This document shows, piece by piece, positions 35,263-44,147 of a DNA stretch of 64,000 nucleotides; position 1 is the first letter of the stretch; every line of letters starts with the position of its first letter. This stretch comes from DATNPX01 sp036702975. GTDB lineage: Bacteria > Cyanobacteriota > Vampirovibrionia > Obscuribacterales > Obscuribacteraceae. The notes under the pieces are model-generated. The model made no database searches and had not been told where the DNA came from. It saw nothing but the letters and a program-made list of their open reading frames with translations. The stretch is from assembly GCA_036702975.1 (NCBI GenBank), contig DATNPX010000038.1:104827-168826 (forward strand). The letters run 5' to 3'. Made by a program: the position numbers and the translations under genes.

Positions 35263-35452
35263 GCGGGTCTCCTCTTCTTGCGCGTGGACGCACTTCAGCC
35301 AGGCTGGACTAGCAATCTGACAATATGCAAATTTGGTAAAAGACACGACGAAGCGAAAATTGTCGCGGGATCGCGGACTTCTTCTCTGCTTCACAGTCGA
35401 GTCTGCGGTTCAGCGAGTCGTATCGATCTGTTATTTAGTTCCCGAAGTCTCT

Positions 35453-36385
35453 TCAGAAAGTTCTCGCGGCTGGAACAAAAATTGCGGGCAATTCATGCTC
35501 CCACTGGGCATGTTCGCTTTTTTCATCTCTGCCTCTTAGTTGTCTTTTTATTACGACGCCTGCGGATCCGAGAGTCGGTTGAGTTGGATACGTTCTCGTC
35601 ATGTAAATGAGCATTCCGTCTACTGATGCGTACTCAACGGCTTCCGGTTCCAGAGTTGCAGTAATGCATGTGTTCGCTGGTTTGACCTGCTTGTCATGCA
35701 AGTCGCAGAGATTCTGCCACAGGTTTTTGTCGAAGGCAATGTTTTGTACGGCACCAGTTTCTAAATTTACATTGAAGGCGCCATTTTGCTCAGGAGCATC
35801 GGTGGATAAATGCAGAAATTGCTTGAGCGAATTGGCGGGAGAATCAGGTTTAGTCAGCCGCCACATCACTGACAGCGTACCATTTTCAATTGTCGGTTGA
35901 ATCCGAAAACGTTTCTCATAGTCATCACTCGGAAGTTGCAAACTCGATGGCAGAGGAAGCGCTTGTGACTGAAGCACCACTTTGTGATGGTCGTTTACAT
36001 TTACACCGACAATCTGGTGACTTACAGTCGCGCCAGAGTTTGTTGATTTGATGAGGTACAGGTTGCCGCCGGCATAAGCTAACGGAAGAGCATAATCTTT
36101 CGATTGCCAGGTTTGACTGCCACTTGGAAGGTCTATTTCACTGATTCCGCCGCCGGCGTCTGCAACGTACAGTCGGTCGATTGCTGGGACCGCCAGTCCA
36201 AACGGCACCTGAACAAACAAAGGTACCCTCGCAGAAGGCAGGTAGGGTCCGAAGGTTGCTGTCGGAGTTTGGTTTGGTTGGGAGAAGGAGGTCGAAGCGG
36301 AAAGCATCGTTGTCATGAGAGCAATCAGTAAGCCAGCATTGCTTCTCCAAATGAATCGCTCGATTGTGTCCGTTCGCAAACTCAT
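35453..36385 (-). CDS. Secreted hypothetical protein
   Basis: 310 aa from ATG 36385 (TTG 36409 would add eight residues). Signal peptide AGLLIALMTTMLSASTSFSQ. Mature part looks like a beta-propeller or similar beta fold (VPAIDRLYVADAGGGISEID, GNLYLIKS). No family recognised. Confidence 0.65.
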   Translation of the reverse strand: MSLRTDTIERFIWRSNAGLLIALMTTMLSASTSFSQPNQTPTATFGPYLPSARVPLFVQVPFGLAVPAIDRLYVADAGGGISEIDLPSGSQTWQSKDYALPLAYAGGNLYLIKSTNSGATVSHQIVGVNVNDHHKVVLQSQALPLPSSLQLPSDDYEKRFRIQPTIENGTLSVMWRLTKPDSPANSLKQFLHLSTDAPEQNGAFNVNLETGAVQNIAFDKNLWQNLCDLHDKQVKPANTCITATLEPEAVEYASVDGMLIYMTRTYPTQPTLGSAGVVIKRQLRGRDEKSEHAQWEHELPAIFVPAARTF

Positions 36386-36514
36386 TCCATTACTGATGCG
36401 CCACTTCAAGATTAGTTTCTAGAAATTCGATGCAGAAATCAATTACCTTGAAGACAAGCAGGTCTAGACGTAACTCGAAGGAGCGCATTAAATGGCATCA
36501 AAGGGCGGTCGGGG

Positions 36515-36979
36515 CTACTTACCGATCATCTTGATCGCCATATCGAGTTGCTCTTTGTTTAAACTAAACTTGGCTTTTTCGTATGACGGAGGTCCAAACG
36601 CTCCCTTTGCGTTATTGGAAAACGCATACTGCACTTTTGGAATCCCAAATGTACCTTTGACGAAATTGCCGCTGTTGTCTTCATCGTGAAATGCCTTTAT
36701 GGCGTAGTCACCATAAGGCACTTTGTCAAAGGAATAGTCGCAAACTCCATTCTTGATCGGTGCTGTATCTTTTTTGAACGCTTTCTCTGCATCACCGCCA
36801 TCACTTTCGGAGAACGATTTCTTGTCTTTAAACAGCGCAACTCTCACTACACCTTTATCGCTGTTCAAGTTGGTGAAATGCAGAGATATCTTTCCATCGT
36901 CGGCCGATGCGAGACCACAGCACATAGTCGAATTCAGGCTAACCAAAAGAGCGAGCGCTCCCAAAACAGACTTCGCCAT
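36515..36979 (-). CDS. DUF2141 family secreted protein
   Basis: 154 aa from ATG 36979, which opens a signal peptide (SVLGALALLVSLNSTMCCGLASA). The mature part matches DUF2141: LNSDKGVVRVALFKDKKSF, PYGDYAIKAFHDEDNSG and GIPKVQYAFSNNAKG. The ATG overlaps the oxygenase stop as TGATG, so the two are a coupled operon. DUF2141 next to a carotenoid oxygenase suggests a shared role with carotenoid products in the envelope, which is inference. Confidence 0.85.
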   Translation of the reverse strand: MAKSVLGALALLVSLNSTMCCGLASADDGKISLHFTNLNSDKGVVRVALFKDKKSFSESDGGDAEKAFKKDTAPIKNGVCDYSFDKVPYGDYAIKAFHDEDNSGNFVKGTFGIPKVQYAFSNNAKGAFGPPSYEKAKFSLNKEQLDMAIKMIGK

Positions 36980-38427
36980 CAGCTTCTTTCCTCCAAAAAC
37001 AATCCGTGCAGCGCAAAGGGCAGGGGCTCCGGTAATGTGGCTCGAGCCACTTCTGTGAACGTCAAAGCGTCCAAGAACAACAAAAATGATTCGGGTTGAT
37101 CGCCACCGGCTTTGCACGATAACACCACTGACAACACCACACCATCGTCCTCGGTAGCAGACCCGGGATTCCGTATGAATATCGGTTCACCAGGATAGCA
37201 ACTGCTTTCATGCCATCTCGTCAGCGTGCCCGATTTCAGATGAAACTTATTAAGGCAATTGAGAAAGTCTGACTCATTGTATGCTGGTGCCTGTCCAGCG
37301 CCATAGACCACCTCATAATCAAGACCAGACCGACTCGGATAATTGATGCGAGGGAACTCAAAAGGTTCACTGAGCAAGGTCTCAGTGGAAGTAGTTCGAT
37401 TTTTCAAGTCAAGACATACCCGCTCTATTCGACTGCGAGGAAATTTCGCCTGCGCGAACAGCCTATCAAAATAGAACGCATCGACTATCGTCGAATCTTC
37501 GTATACGCACGCATCTAAGAAGACTTTGTGCTCCTGTTGAAAGGCATTGATCTGATGAAAAGAAAAGGCTGTCTGTTGCTCGAAGTCGCCGACAAGGGCA
37601 CCGTTTTCCCTATCAATAACAAGATAATGTGTCGCGACTTCGGGGCGCCAATGATAATTCCGAATGTAAGCCTGATCGGAGAACGCCAGTTCCAGAGGTT
37701 TCAGAAGCAGAGGATATTCAATCAAAATCACGTACTGAGGCGTCAATGCAAACGAATGAATGTAGGCTGGATTCACTCTTTTGATAGAAGCAACAAGCCG
37801 ACGCTTCGCAGTGCCCGGAGGCAAGGTGTAGACGTTGTAATGACAATCTTTTGAGACATTCAATACGAAGTTAACTAGTAAATTGTGCACAAAATCTAGA
37901 TGCGGATGCGCAGTCGTTATCTGGCCAGATAGTTTATCTTCATAGTTAAGCAGTCCCAACGTTTCAAGACTGTTAGCTTCCACTCTCAGTTGGTTGCAGG
38001 TCTCGGTCATTGCCACCAATTCATTCGACCACGGCATTAGATTCACATTGGCGTTGTCCGTAAGATGCGGCTTAAACAGTTCAGCAATTTTCTCGACAAC
38101 ACTTCTTTTCTGTGGCGTTCCGAACTCGCCAAACTCCAGCGCGCCGCTCTCCATTGCCGACTTATAAGCCTTGCTTTGCAAGTACCTTGTGGAGAATTCG
38201 ATCGTGCCATCTGTTATTTGATACGACTGTAGAAGCGCAAGACCATCAAAAAAATGCTGCACGCTCTGATGCAGCAATTTGAAAAGGGCAGGACCATTGC
38301 GCAGGAAGGTGCCGGAAAGCCATTCGGGTATTTTTCCATGCACCTTCAGTTTGACTGAGCGCTGCTCGTGCACAGGCAAGCGAAAACCGGACAGAAACGC
38401 AGCACTTTTGTCGACCGGTATAGTCAT
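36979..38427 (-). CDS. Carotenoid oxygenase (RPE65/CCD family)
   Basis: 482 aa, the usual family length. The four iron-binding histidines are identifiable: His174/176 (TTAHPHLDF), His224 (YIHSFALT), His291 (FSFHQINAF) and His474 (FALHGLF). The N-terminal GTFLRNGPALF and HFFDGLALLQSY motifs and PGEPIFI near 414 also match. The enzymes are known to cleave carotenoids or related polyenes oxidatively with non-heme Fe(II). No carotenoid synthesis genes are seen in the window, so the substrate may be imported or made elsewhere. Confidence 0.9.
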   Translation of the reverse strand: MTIPVDKSAAFLSGFRLPVHEQRSVKLKVHGKIPEWLSGTFLRNGPALFKLLHQSVQHFFDGLALLQSYQITDGTIEFSTRYLQSKAYKSAMESGALEFGEFGTPQKRSVVEKIAELFKPHLTDNANVNLMPWSNELVAMTETCNQLRVEANSLETLGLLNYEDKLSGQITTAHPHLDFVHNLLVNFVLNVSKDCHYNVYTLPPGTAKRRLVASIKRVNPAYIHSFALTPQYVILIEYPLLLKPLELAFSDQAYIRNYHWRPEVATHYLVIDRENGALVGDFEQQTAFSFHQINAFQQEHKVFLDACVYEDSTIVDAFYFDRLFAQAKFPRSRIERVCLDLKNRTTSTETLLSEPFEFPRINYPSRSGLDYEVVYGAGQAPAYNESDFLNCLNKFHLKSGTLTRWHESSCYPGEPIFIRNPGSATEDDGVVLSVVLSCKAGGDQPESFLLFLDALTFTEVARATLPEPLPFALHGLFLEERS

Positions 38428-38483
38428 GCCGGTATTATGCCACTAAAACCACACGGTTATTTCCGTTCTATAAGTTAGTTCTA

Positions 38484-39090
38484 ATGGTCCTTCGTATCAG
38501 AATGAGAATGCTCCACCGGCTCCAAGCAATTCTTCCTATCAGAACTCACCAGCGAGCGAATCTCCAGCAGATCGCGCTCGCCTGCACCAGACACTTCAAT
38601 CATTTTTCCCGGCATCAAACGAATCCTCGACAGCTCCGCAGGCTGTTCACCCCCCACGTCTCCTTCAAGCACAACATCCAACCAATCATTCAGCCCGGTC
38701 CCCAATCCTGCCTCGAGTGTGTCCCCCAATCAGACTCTGTTTCCCAGCACTGACCCGGGCGGAAATTTTCAACCAAGCCGACCTCCAAGCCAAGCAAGCG
38801 CACAGACTGACTCTATCAGCAGTCCTCCAAAGAAGAAAAAGAAGAACAGTTTATTGAATCAAGTCGTCTCAGGCGTGAGCTCAGTTGTTGAGGGAGCGAT
38901 CGCCCCAGGATACGCAGGCGGCGGGCTTGCTCCGGGGATTTGGACCGGGCACGAGTCATGGCATAGCGCCAGGTATAGCGCCCGGCTTGTCGCCTGGGCG
39001 TCGCTCCGGCTGGTCACAATGGTGCTGGACTAACAGCCAGCGGAATGGGAATGCCCAATTCACCTCTGCGTACGCGGAGATGAAAAAGCG
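38484..39090 (+). pseudogene. Degraded Ser/Pro/Gly-rich protein gene (frame-hopping)
   Basis: The stretch encodes low-complexity S/P/N/Q-rich sequence whose coherent reading hops between frames: SSYQNSPASESPADRARLHQ (~38535), then PSSTTSNQSFSPVPNPASS and PPKKKKKNSLLNQVVSG in the frame of 38719, then GIAPGIAPGLSPG in the frame of 38885, and GHNGAGLTASGMGMPNSPL in the third frame to a TGA near 39081. No single ORF spans it. It looks like a secreted or linker-rich gene broken by several indels. A minus-strand ORF (38481-38729) also exists; I judge it a shadow. Confidence 0.45.
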
Positions 39091-39390
39091 AATGGCTAAT
39101 CCTAACAGCTCGTACCAGGGTTGGCCGATACTGGAGATTTGTAAGCACTACCTGTGGTGCCTTTCCATGGCGACAAGGACTGCGCCTCCCGTTGTTCACA
39201 AGCCGAGCTTACTCAAACACCATGAAGATGCTAAAGACGCGATCGGTCCGCTCGTCTATCTCGAAGAGGCCGAACCAAATAATCCAGCCCGGTGGTATCT
39301 CAGCGGCGCAGCTTGGGCTGCGATGCCTTCGCAACCGAATCGCCTCTGTTTCGTCTGAAAATTCAAATCTCCCCCAAAATAGATGAACCG

Positions 39391-40059
39391 ATGATCAAGA
39401 AAGAAAGAACATCAGCGCAACCGTTTCTTCCTCGGCAGCTTTCACTTGAGACCCTCAAGAAAGCAGCCGAACATTGCCAGGGGTGCCAACTCTACAAATA
39501 CGCCATCCAAACAGTCTTCGGCGAAGGTCCAAGCCACGCGCGCGTAGTGATGGTGGGCGAGCAGCCTGGAGACCAGGAAGACAAGCAAGGGAAACCATTC
39601 GTTGGACCAGCAGGAAAGCTACTCAATCGAGCTCTTGAGCTGGCTGGAATCGACAGAAGAGAAGTGTATCTCACCAACGCCGTCAAACACTTCCGTTTCG
39701 AAGACCGCGGTGGGCGCCGGCTGCATAAAAAGCCACGTCCGATCGATGTCGATGCCTGTATTCCGTGGCTCGAAGCTGAACTTCAAGTGACCAAACCAGA
39801 GGTCATTGTTTGCCTCGGTGCTACAGCGGCTCAGGCATTGATGGGGAAACAGTTTCGTGTGTCGCATGAACGCGGGAGATTTTTTACCCATCCGCGCGCA
39901 CCATGGATAGTAGCAACAGTCCATCCATCTTCTATTCTTCGCGCTCGAGACGACGAAGACCGACATGCGCAGATGGGTGCTTTCGTCGAAGACCTAAAGC
40001 TGGTTGCATACGCGCTCAAGCACGGGCATCCGCCAAATAAGGCGTTTGGCGCAGCTTGA
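39391..40059 (+). CDS. udgX: UdgX-like uracil-DNA glycosylase (UDG superfamily, Fe-S)
   Basis: 222 aa from ATG 39391. Motif A-like GEQPGDQED, then KHFRFEDRGGRRLHKKPR, where the RRLH loop corresponds to the KRRIH loop of UdgX, whose histidine traps the abasic product covalently. Motif C is TVHPSSILR. Four cysteines (29, 32, 123, 141) fit a 4Fe-4S cluster (CQGC, DACIPW, VCLGA). In canonical family-4 UDGs the loop is absent, so UdgX is the better call. It would excise or tightly bind uracil in DNA. Confidence 0.85.
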   Translation: MIKKERTSAQPFLPRQLSLETLKKAAEHCQGCQLYKYAIQTVFGEGPSHARVVMVGEQPGDQEDKQGKPFVGPAGKLLNRALELAGIDRREVYLTNAVKHFRFEDRGGRRLHKKPRPIDVDACIPWLEAELQVTKPEVIVCLGATAAQALMGKQFRVSHERGRFFTHPRAPWIVATVHPSSILRARDDEDRHAQMGAFVEDLKLVAYALKHGHPPNKAFGAA

Positions 40060-40083
40060 TGACATGAAACAACGACAGCGAAC

Positions 40084-41178
40084 TTAGCAGACCGGTTTCA
40101 GACCGTTACTTAAGGCGGCTAAATTCGCCAGGCGATAGACAAGCCGGGCGCCTACGTTGGCGTCCCATTCGTCGTTCTCACCGGGAGCGACTTCATTCAC
40201 ATCAAAGCCAACTATCTTCCTGCCGCTTTCTACCACACGCTTAACCACATAAACAGCTTGCTCAAATTCAAGACCGCCAGGTACCGGAGTGCCCGTGTTC
40301 GGACACAGTTTCGGATCTAACCCATCAACATCAAAACTAACGTAAACATTGTTGGGCAAATACGAGACAATGTCATCTGTGATCGCCTGCCAACTCTCGC
40401 CTTCGCTTTGCCGGGACTTCATCGTGCGGTCATAGAAACTAACGACACGCCCGCCGGAGTTCTTGACCAGCTCATACTCCTGCTCGCAGAAGTCGCGAAT
40501 GCCGACCTGCACGAGTCGCTTGACAGGCTTTACGTCTAAGGCATTGAACATAATCGAGGCGTGCGAGTATTTGAAGCCTTCATAAGCATTACGCAGATCT
40601 GCATGAGCATCGAAATGCAAAATTCCAAATTCGGCATATTTCTTGCCCAGTGCTCTGAAAAGACCTAACGGCGTGCTATGGTCGCCGCCAATTAGAGCAA
40701 CAAGTTTGTTTTTGGACAACAACTTCTCAGCTTGCTCGAAGACCCACTGATTCATCTTCTCACAGCTGGCATTGATTTCGTTGAGCAGCTGCGCGCAACC
40801 GGCATCAGTGGCTGCGTCCTTTCCATCCTCAAGAAATCCGATATATCTTTCGGCTTTCTTGCGCATTATCTGATTCAACTCGATAAGCGATTCAGGGCTT
40901 TCCAACATTGAAAGGCCGAGTTTCCAAGCATCTTTTACATCCATATCGAACAGATCGACTTGTTTGGATGCTTGGAAAATCGCCTCAGGACCAGCCGCAG
41001 TGCCGGCGTTGTATGAAACCGTCACTTCCCATGGAACCGGGATAATCACCTGTTGCGCAGTCTCAGGTGTAAACGGCAACCCAAATATATTTGAGTCTTT
41101 TTGCGCGAGTCCATTTGGATCGAACGCCGTGGAGACTGTTTCAGTGCCGTTCTTTTTGTGTTCTTGCGTCAGTTCCAT
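40084..41178 (-). CDS. Agmatinase-family ureohydrolase
   Basis: About 364 aa from ATG 41178; a GTG at 41229 would add 17 residues. Binuclear Mn/Ni-site motifs: ALIGGDHST, HFDAHADLR and SFDVDGLDP; the active-site loop GFKYSHASIMF follows. The N-terminal domain with a ~60-residue helical insert (MRKKAERYIGFLEDGKDA...) makes it longer than classic SpeB. Family members hydrolyse agmatine, guanidinobutyrate or guanidine to urea plus amine; the substrate cannot be told from sequence alone. Confidence 0.85.
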   Translation of the reverse strand: MELTQEHKKNGTETVSTAFDPNGLAQKDSNIFGLPFTPETAQQVIIPVPWEVTVSYNAGTAAGPEAIFQASKQVDLFDMDVKDAWKLGLSMLESPESLIELNQIMRKKAERYIGFLEDGKDAATDAGCAQLLNEINASCEKMNQWVFEQAEKLLSKNKLVALIGGDHSTPLGLFRALGKKYAEFGILHFDAHADLRNAYEGFKYSHASIMFNALDVKPVKRLVQVGIRDFCEQEYELVKNSGGRVVSFYDRTMKSRQSEGESWQAITDDIVSYLPNNVYVSFDVDGLDPKLCPNTGTPVPGGLEFEQAVYVVKRVVESGRKIVGFDVNEVAPGENDEWDANVGARLVYRLANLAALSNGLKPVC

Positions 41179-41453
41179 CAGACCGTATTCCTTAGTTTCA
41201 ATTGCCGCTGCAGTCGTCGCCGCGATCACGCAGAACTGGAAATTATAACAGGAATCAGCAAAGCCACACTCTCAATCGAAGCCAGATGCAGCTGTCAAAG
41301 TACACTAAGGCTGAGATTCCGGGAAGCAGACGCCACGCGAATTCACCTTCCGAAACTTTTTCAATTTCATCAATGTCATGCCTGTTAAAACGCATGAAGG
41401 AGTGCCACATATCAAAAACCTTCGGAAAATCAAGGAATCAAGGAATCATCGTC

Positions 41454-41744
41454 ATGAACGTCAAATTCACGCATGCCACGCTTGCATTGATTGCAACAGT
41501 AACCTTCGCCTCAGCACCTGAAGCATTCGCGGCAAAGTCCACTACAAATAGCGGACGCACTCCCAATACGATTACTCTGCCAGCGCCAGCTCTCGTCACA
41601 GAGGAGCGCTCTGCCACGGCAACAGAAGATAAACAAACCGTGCGCAAAATCGAAAAGATAAAAGAGAAAGTGGAGACAAACAAAAAAGATCCACTTGCTT
41701 ATAGAACCATAATGTTGTTGCATAACGTGCTTTCGCAACCATAA
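41454..41744 (+). CDS. Small secreted protein, 96 aa
   Basis: ATG 41454 follows a tandem CAAGGAATCAAGGAATC with AAGGA as Shine-Dalgarno. Signal peptide ALIATVTFASAPEAFAA. Mature part is short, charged and helical (RKIEKIKEKVETNKKDP). The longer frame from 41202 overlaps the neighbouring gene and has no signal logic. No family recognised. Confidence 0.65.
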   Translation: MNVKFTHATLALIATVTFASAPEAFAAKSTTNSGRTPNTITLPAPALVTEERSATATEDKQTVRKIEKIKEKVETNKKDPLAYRTIMLLHNVLSQP

Positions 41745-41800
41745 ATCGAGCTGAGAAGAGGGCACAAGAATTAGAAAAAGAGTTCGAAGAATGTCTGGAT

Positions 41801-41920
41801 TTAATGGACGGATGAGGGCGTATCGATGCCGAGTTCCGCGGATGGCTCGAAGTCACTCTTTTCCGGAGCGGTCTCCTGTTCACTTTTTGCATCCACCTCG
41901 GACTCTTGTTTTTCGTCCAT
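41801..41920 (-). CDS. Small acidic protein, 39 aa
   Basis: ATG 41920 (MDEKQESEVDAKSEQE) with GAGAGAGGAAATTC upstream. Very acidic, no hydrophobic segment. Too short to assign; may be spurious. Confidence 0.4.
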   Translation of the reverse strand: MDEKQESEVDAKSEQETAPEKSDFEPSAELGIDTPSSVH

Positions 41921-42091
41921 ATACCTGAATTTCCTCTCTCTGTAACGCGGGTTACTACTCGGCTGTATACCCATAATAAATACAATCGCGTTCGCAGTAA
42001 GCGCCTTTCGGCTCGAGGTTGCCAGGGTCCGACGACTGAATGCACGCCAGCCACAGACATATACAGACATACATAAACTCATTTCCACGGA
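41921..42091 (+). ncRNA. Possible small RNA upstream of a strong terminator
   Basis: The 170 bp before the 42092 hairpin have no plus-strand gene ending nearby (the previous plus gene stops at 41744, across a minus-strand ORF). Local complementarity exists (GCGCCTTTCGGCTCGAGG). The terminator needs a plus-strand transcript, so an unannotated RNA is possible. No family recognised. Confidence 0.25.
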
Positions 42092-42125
42092 AATGCCCGA
42101 TTCGTAACCCGGGCATTTTCTTTTT
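42092..42125 (+). terminator. Rho-independent terminator
   Basis: Stem AATGCCCG (42092-42099) pairs with CGGGCATT (42110-42117), loop of ten bases, followed by TTCTTTTT. Strong on the plus strand; on the minus strand the T-run is weak. Confidence 0.8.
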
Positions 42126-42153
42126 CGAGTCGGCGAAACTGGAATGTGGACTC

Positions 42154-42414
42154 TTAGATACTGGGGCCAGCCATTGCATCTGGAGCTTTTGCTTTTCCTG
42201 TTTCAACGCGAGTCATTTTCTTGATCTCGGCACGGTCTGAGCCGCGAAGCTTTTCATCCATACCTGTGGACGAGCCGGTTTTCGCGACATGTCCACGAAC
42301 GATTACGTTGGGGCCACGAGTGCCGGATTGTTCAACATAGATGCTACGCCCCTGCGCATTGGCGGCAGAGGCGATGGTCGCAGTACAGGCAACGGCTAAA
42401 AAAACTCTTTGCAT
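42154..42414 (-). CDS. Small secreted hypothetical protein, 86 aa
   Basis: ATG 42414 with a GGGAGGATGAT Shine-Dalgarno. Signal peptide QRVFLAVACTATIASAANAQ. Mature part is polar, basic, with VIVRGHVAKTGSS. No family recognised. The 42092 hairpin lies just downstream. Confidence 0.7.
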   Translation of the reverse strand: MQRVFLAVACTATIASAANAQGRSIYVEQSGTRGPNVIVRGHVAKTGSSTGMDEKLRGSDRAEIKKMTRVETGKAKAPDAMAGPSI

Positions 42415-42919
42415 ATCATCCTCCCACCGGTCTCCAGCAGAGGAGTCCGTGAATCTTGACCAACTTTTTTAATCTATAATAAACAACAATCTAATCGCTG
42501 TAATCAAGCGAGCAAGGTATACCGCGCACAGCGATTATGTTACTCATAGTATGCGTAAAAAAGCCTTCAAGAAGAATTGAGCAATAGCACATTACGTCTA
42601 GTTCTCTATATACTCTGAGGTTTCTTAAAGTTGCGCTTCCGCTTATACTCACTCAGCATTTATGTGCTTCCTTTAGTCATTGATTTACCGAGAATGTGAG
42701 GGTGAATGAACGACCTGTTTCTACACTCGAATAAGACAAGGAGCCTTGTTGAACTTGCGAGCACCAGACTGGCAATTCAATCGGAGACAAAATGATAAGC
42801 CCGCCGTGACTTGGAACGACTCCGGTATCCACTGCGTCATCAAAAAAACAGATCAGAAATGAAAAACTTGTTCAACAGCTGGATTTGCCGAAGGCAAGTA
42901 AGAAAGAGAGAAAAGTATT
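42415..42919. other. Divergent intergenic stretch, no gene supported
   Basis: AT-rich near 42470-42500 (CTATAATAAAC), likely promoter region for the minus-strand 42414 gene. No coding frame or RNA gene recognised. The last ~40 bp are purine-rich with AAGAAAGAGAG before the next ATG. Confidence 0.5.
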
Positions 42920-43120
42920 ATGGGTCACGGTAGAAAAAGAGCCTACGCAGAACTTCGCGAATTAGCGCTTGAAGCTATGAAAGGGAATCGACTCAACGAC
43001 GCCGCGAAGATCATGTTTCTGGTGGAGTATGGGTATCGATTGCCCCACCCGATATTCATTATGGAGCTCAAGTACTGGCGGAAACGTAAACACGATTCAA
43101 AAGATACCGAGGTTGCGTAA
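42920..43120 (+). CDS. Small basic hypothetical protein, 66 aa
   Basis: ATG 42920 after AAGAAAGAGAGAAAAG. A helical basic protein (RKRAYAELRELALEAMKGN, FIMELKYWRKRK). No membrane segment. No family recognised. Confidence 0.6.
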   Translation: MGHGRKRAYAELRELALEAMKGNRLNDAAKIMFLVEYGYRLPHPIFIMELKYWRKRKHDSKDTEVA

Positions 43121-43243
43121 TTGTCCGAAGATGTTAATCAAAGTAAATAGATGATCACGAGTCTGAGTGATGAAATCGCAGCCCGGAACTCAAGTTTCAG
43201 CGCCAGCCAGATGTCAAAGTCAAGCACCAATAGGGCTTTTGCT

Positions 43244-43292
43244 TACCATACCTCAGATGAGGTATACCGTCGAGCCTCACCCGGGGTATACC
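43244..43292 (+). promoter_or_regulatory. Paired GGTATACC palindromes before the ECF sigma gene
   Basis: GGTATACC, a perfect 8-bp palindrome, occurs at 43261-43268 and 43285-43292 (24 bp centre to centre), each followed by G-T/A-CG. A third degenerate element ACCATACCTCAG lies at 43245. They sit 75-125 bp before the sigma-factor start and could be a dimeric repressor or activator operator. Confidence 0.45.
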
Positions 43293-43368
43293 GACGCTGC
43301 TGGATTTATAGTGCCTGATCAATAGATACGATATACGCATTGAGACACAAATTCCGGGGAGGAACGTG

Positions 43369-44046
43369 ATGAACACTGTTCGCAAAATGAACAAGCTGGC
43401 AGTTGTCTCAGAGTCAATTCCTCCAGCAATTGTTGAAAACTACTCGCAGATGACTGACGCTGAGTTGGTCGTCAAATGCCAGAATCAAGACCAAAGAGCA
43501 TTCGACGTATTGATGCGCAAACATCAGCGCACAGTATATGGAATTTTGCACAGATTAGCGCCAGACTGGAATGACACCGCCGACTTATCCCAAGAAGTGT
43601 TCATCCGCGTGTGGAAAGGCATTGGTGCTCTCAAAAATCCGCATGCGTTTAAGACCTGGATAGGTCAAGTTGCCACCCATTTGTTCTATGACGAATTGCG
43701 CAAGCGTCCGCGCAACACTCCAACGATCTCGCTAGATCAAAGCGCATTCAGCGACGATGAAACAGAGAATGTGACGCGCGACATTGCTGATAAAGCGGCC
43801 GGACCGGATGAAGTGCTCGAACGCAGGGAGATTGAAGAAGAAGTGCGTCACGCGATCTCGACACTGCCAAAACAATTCAGAACAGCTATCGTCTTGCGCG
43901 ATCTAGAAGACATGACCTACGAACAAATTGCTGAAATAACTCAAACAGATCTCGGCACAATTAAATCGAGAATTTCGAGAGCTCGCACAAAAGTCCAAAA
44001 GATTCTCAAACCAAACTTTGGCAACGGCAACCGAAGAAGCGCTTAA
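43369..44046 (+). CDS. RNA polymerase ECF-type sigma factor
   Basis: 225 aa from ATG 43369, with GGGGAGGAACGTG as Shine-Dalgarno (GTG 43366 overlaps). Region 2: QRAFDVLMRKHQRTVYGI and DLSQEVFIRVWKG. Region 4: STLPKQFRTAIVLRDLEDMTYEQIAEI and GTIKSRISRARTKVQ. No anti-sigma gene is adjacent; the next gene is a macro-domain protein. The basic end (KPNFGNGNRRS) is normal for the family. Confidence 0.9.
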   Translation: MNTVRKMNKLAVVSESIPPAIVENYSQMTDAELVVKCQNQDQRAFDVLMRKHQRTVYGILHRLAPDWNDTADLSQEVFIRVWKGIGALKNPHAFKTWIGQVATHLFYDELRKRPRNTPTISLDQSAFSDDETENVTRDIADKAAGPDEVLERREIEEEVRHAISTLPKQFRTAIVLRDLEDMTYEQIAEITQTDLGTIKSRISRARTKVQKILKPNFGNGNRRSA

Positions 44047-44070
44047 GTTGCTGTCTAAAATAAGATAGCC

Positions 44071-44100
44071 GTTTCTGGGCGTTTCTGGGCGTTTCTGGGC
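44071..44100 (+). repeat. Three exact tandem copies of GTTTCTGGGC
   Basis: A 10-bp unit is repeated three times without mismatch, 25 bp after the sigma stop and ~47 bp before the macro-domain start. Position in a short gap may affect spacing of the next promoter. Confidence 0.9.
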
Positions 44101-44147
44101 AGCTTTGCGCGTGCTATGCTGAAACACCCAGCAGTTTGAGGCACCTT

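Noticed and set aside
38481..38729. 82-aa minus-strand ORF opposite the Ser/Pro-rich stretch
   Set aside because: No Shine-Dalgarno or family; the plus strand shows stronger low-complexity coding character, though decayed.
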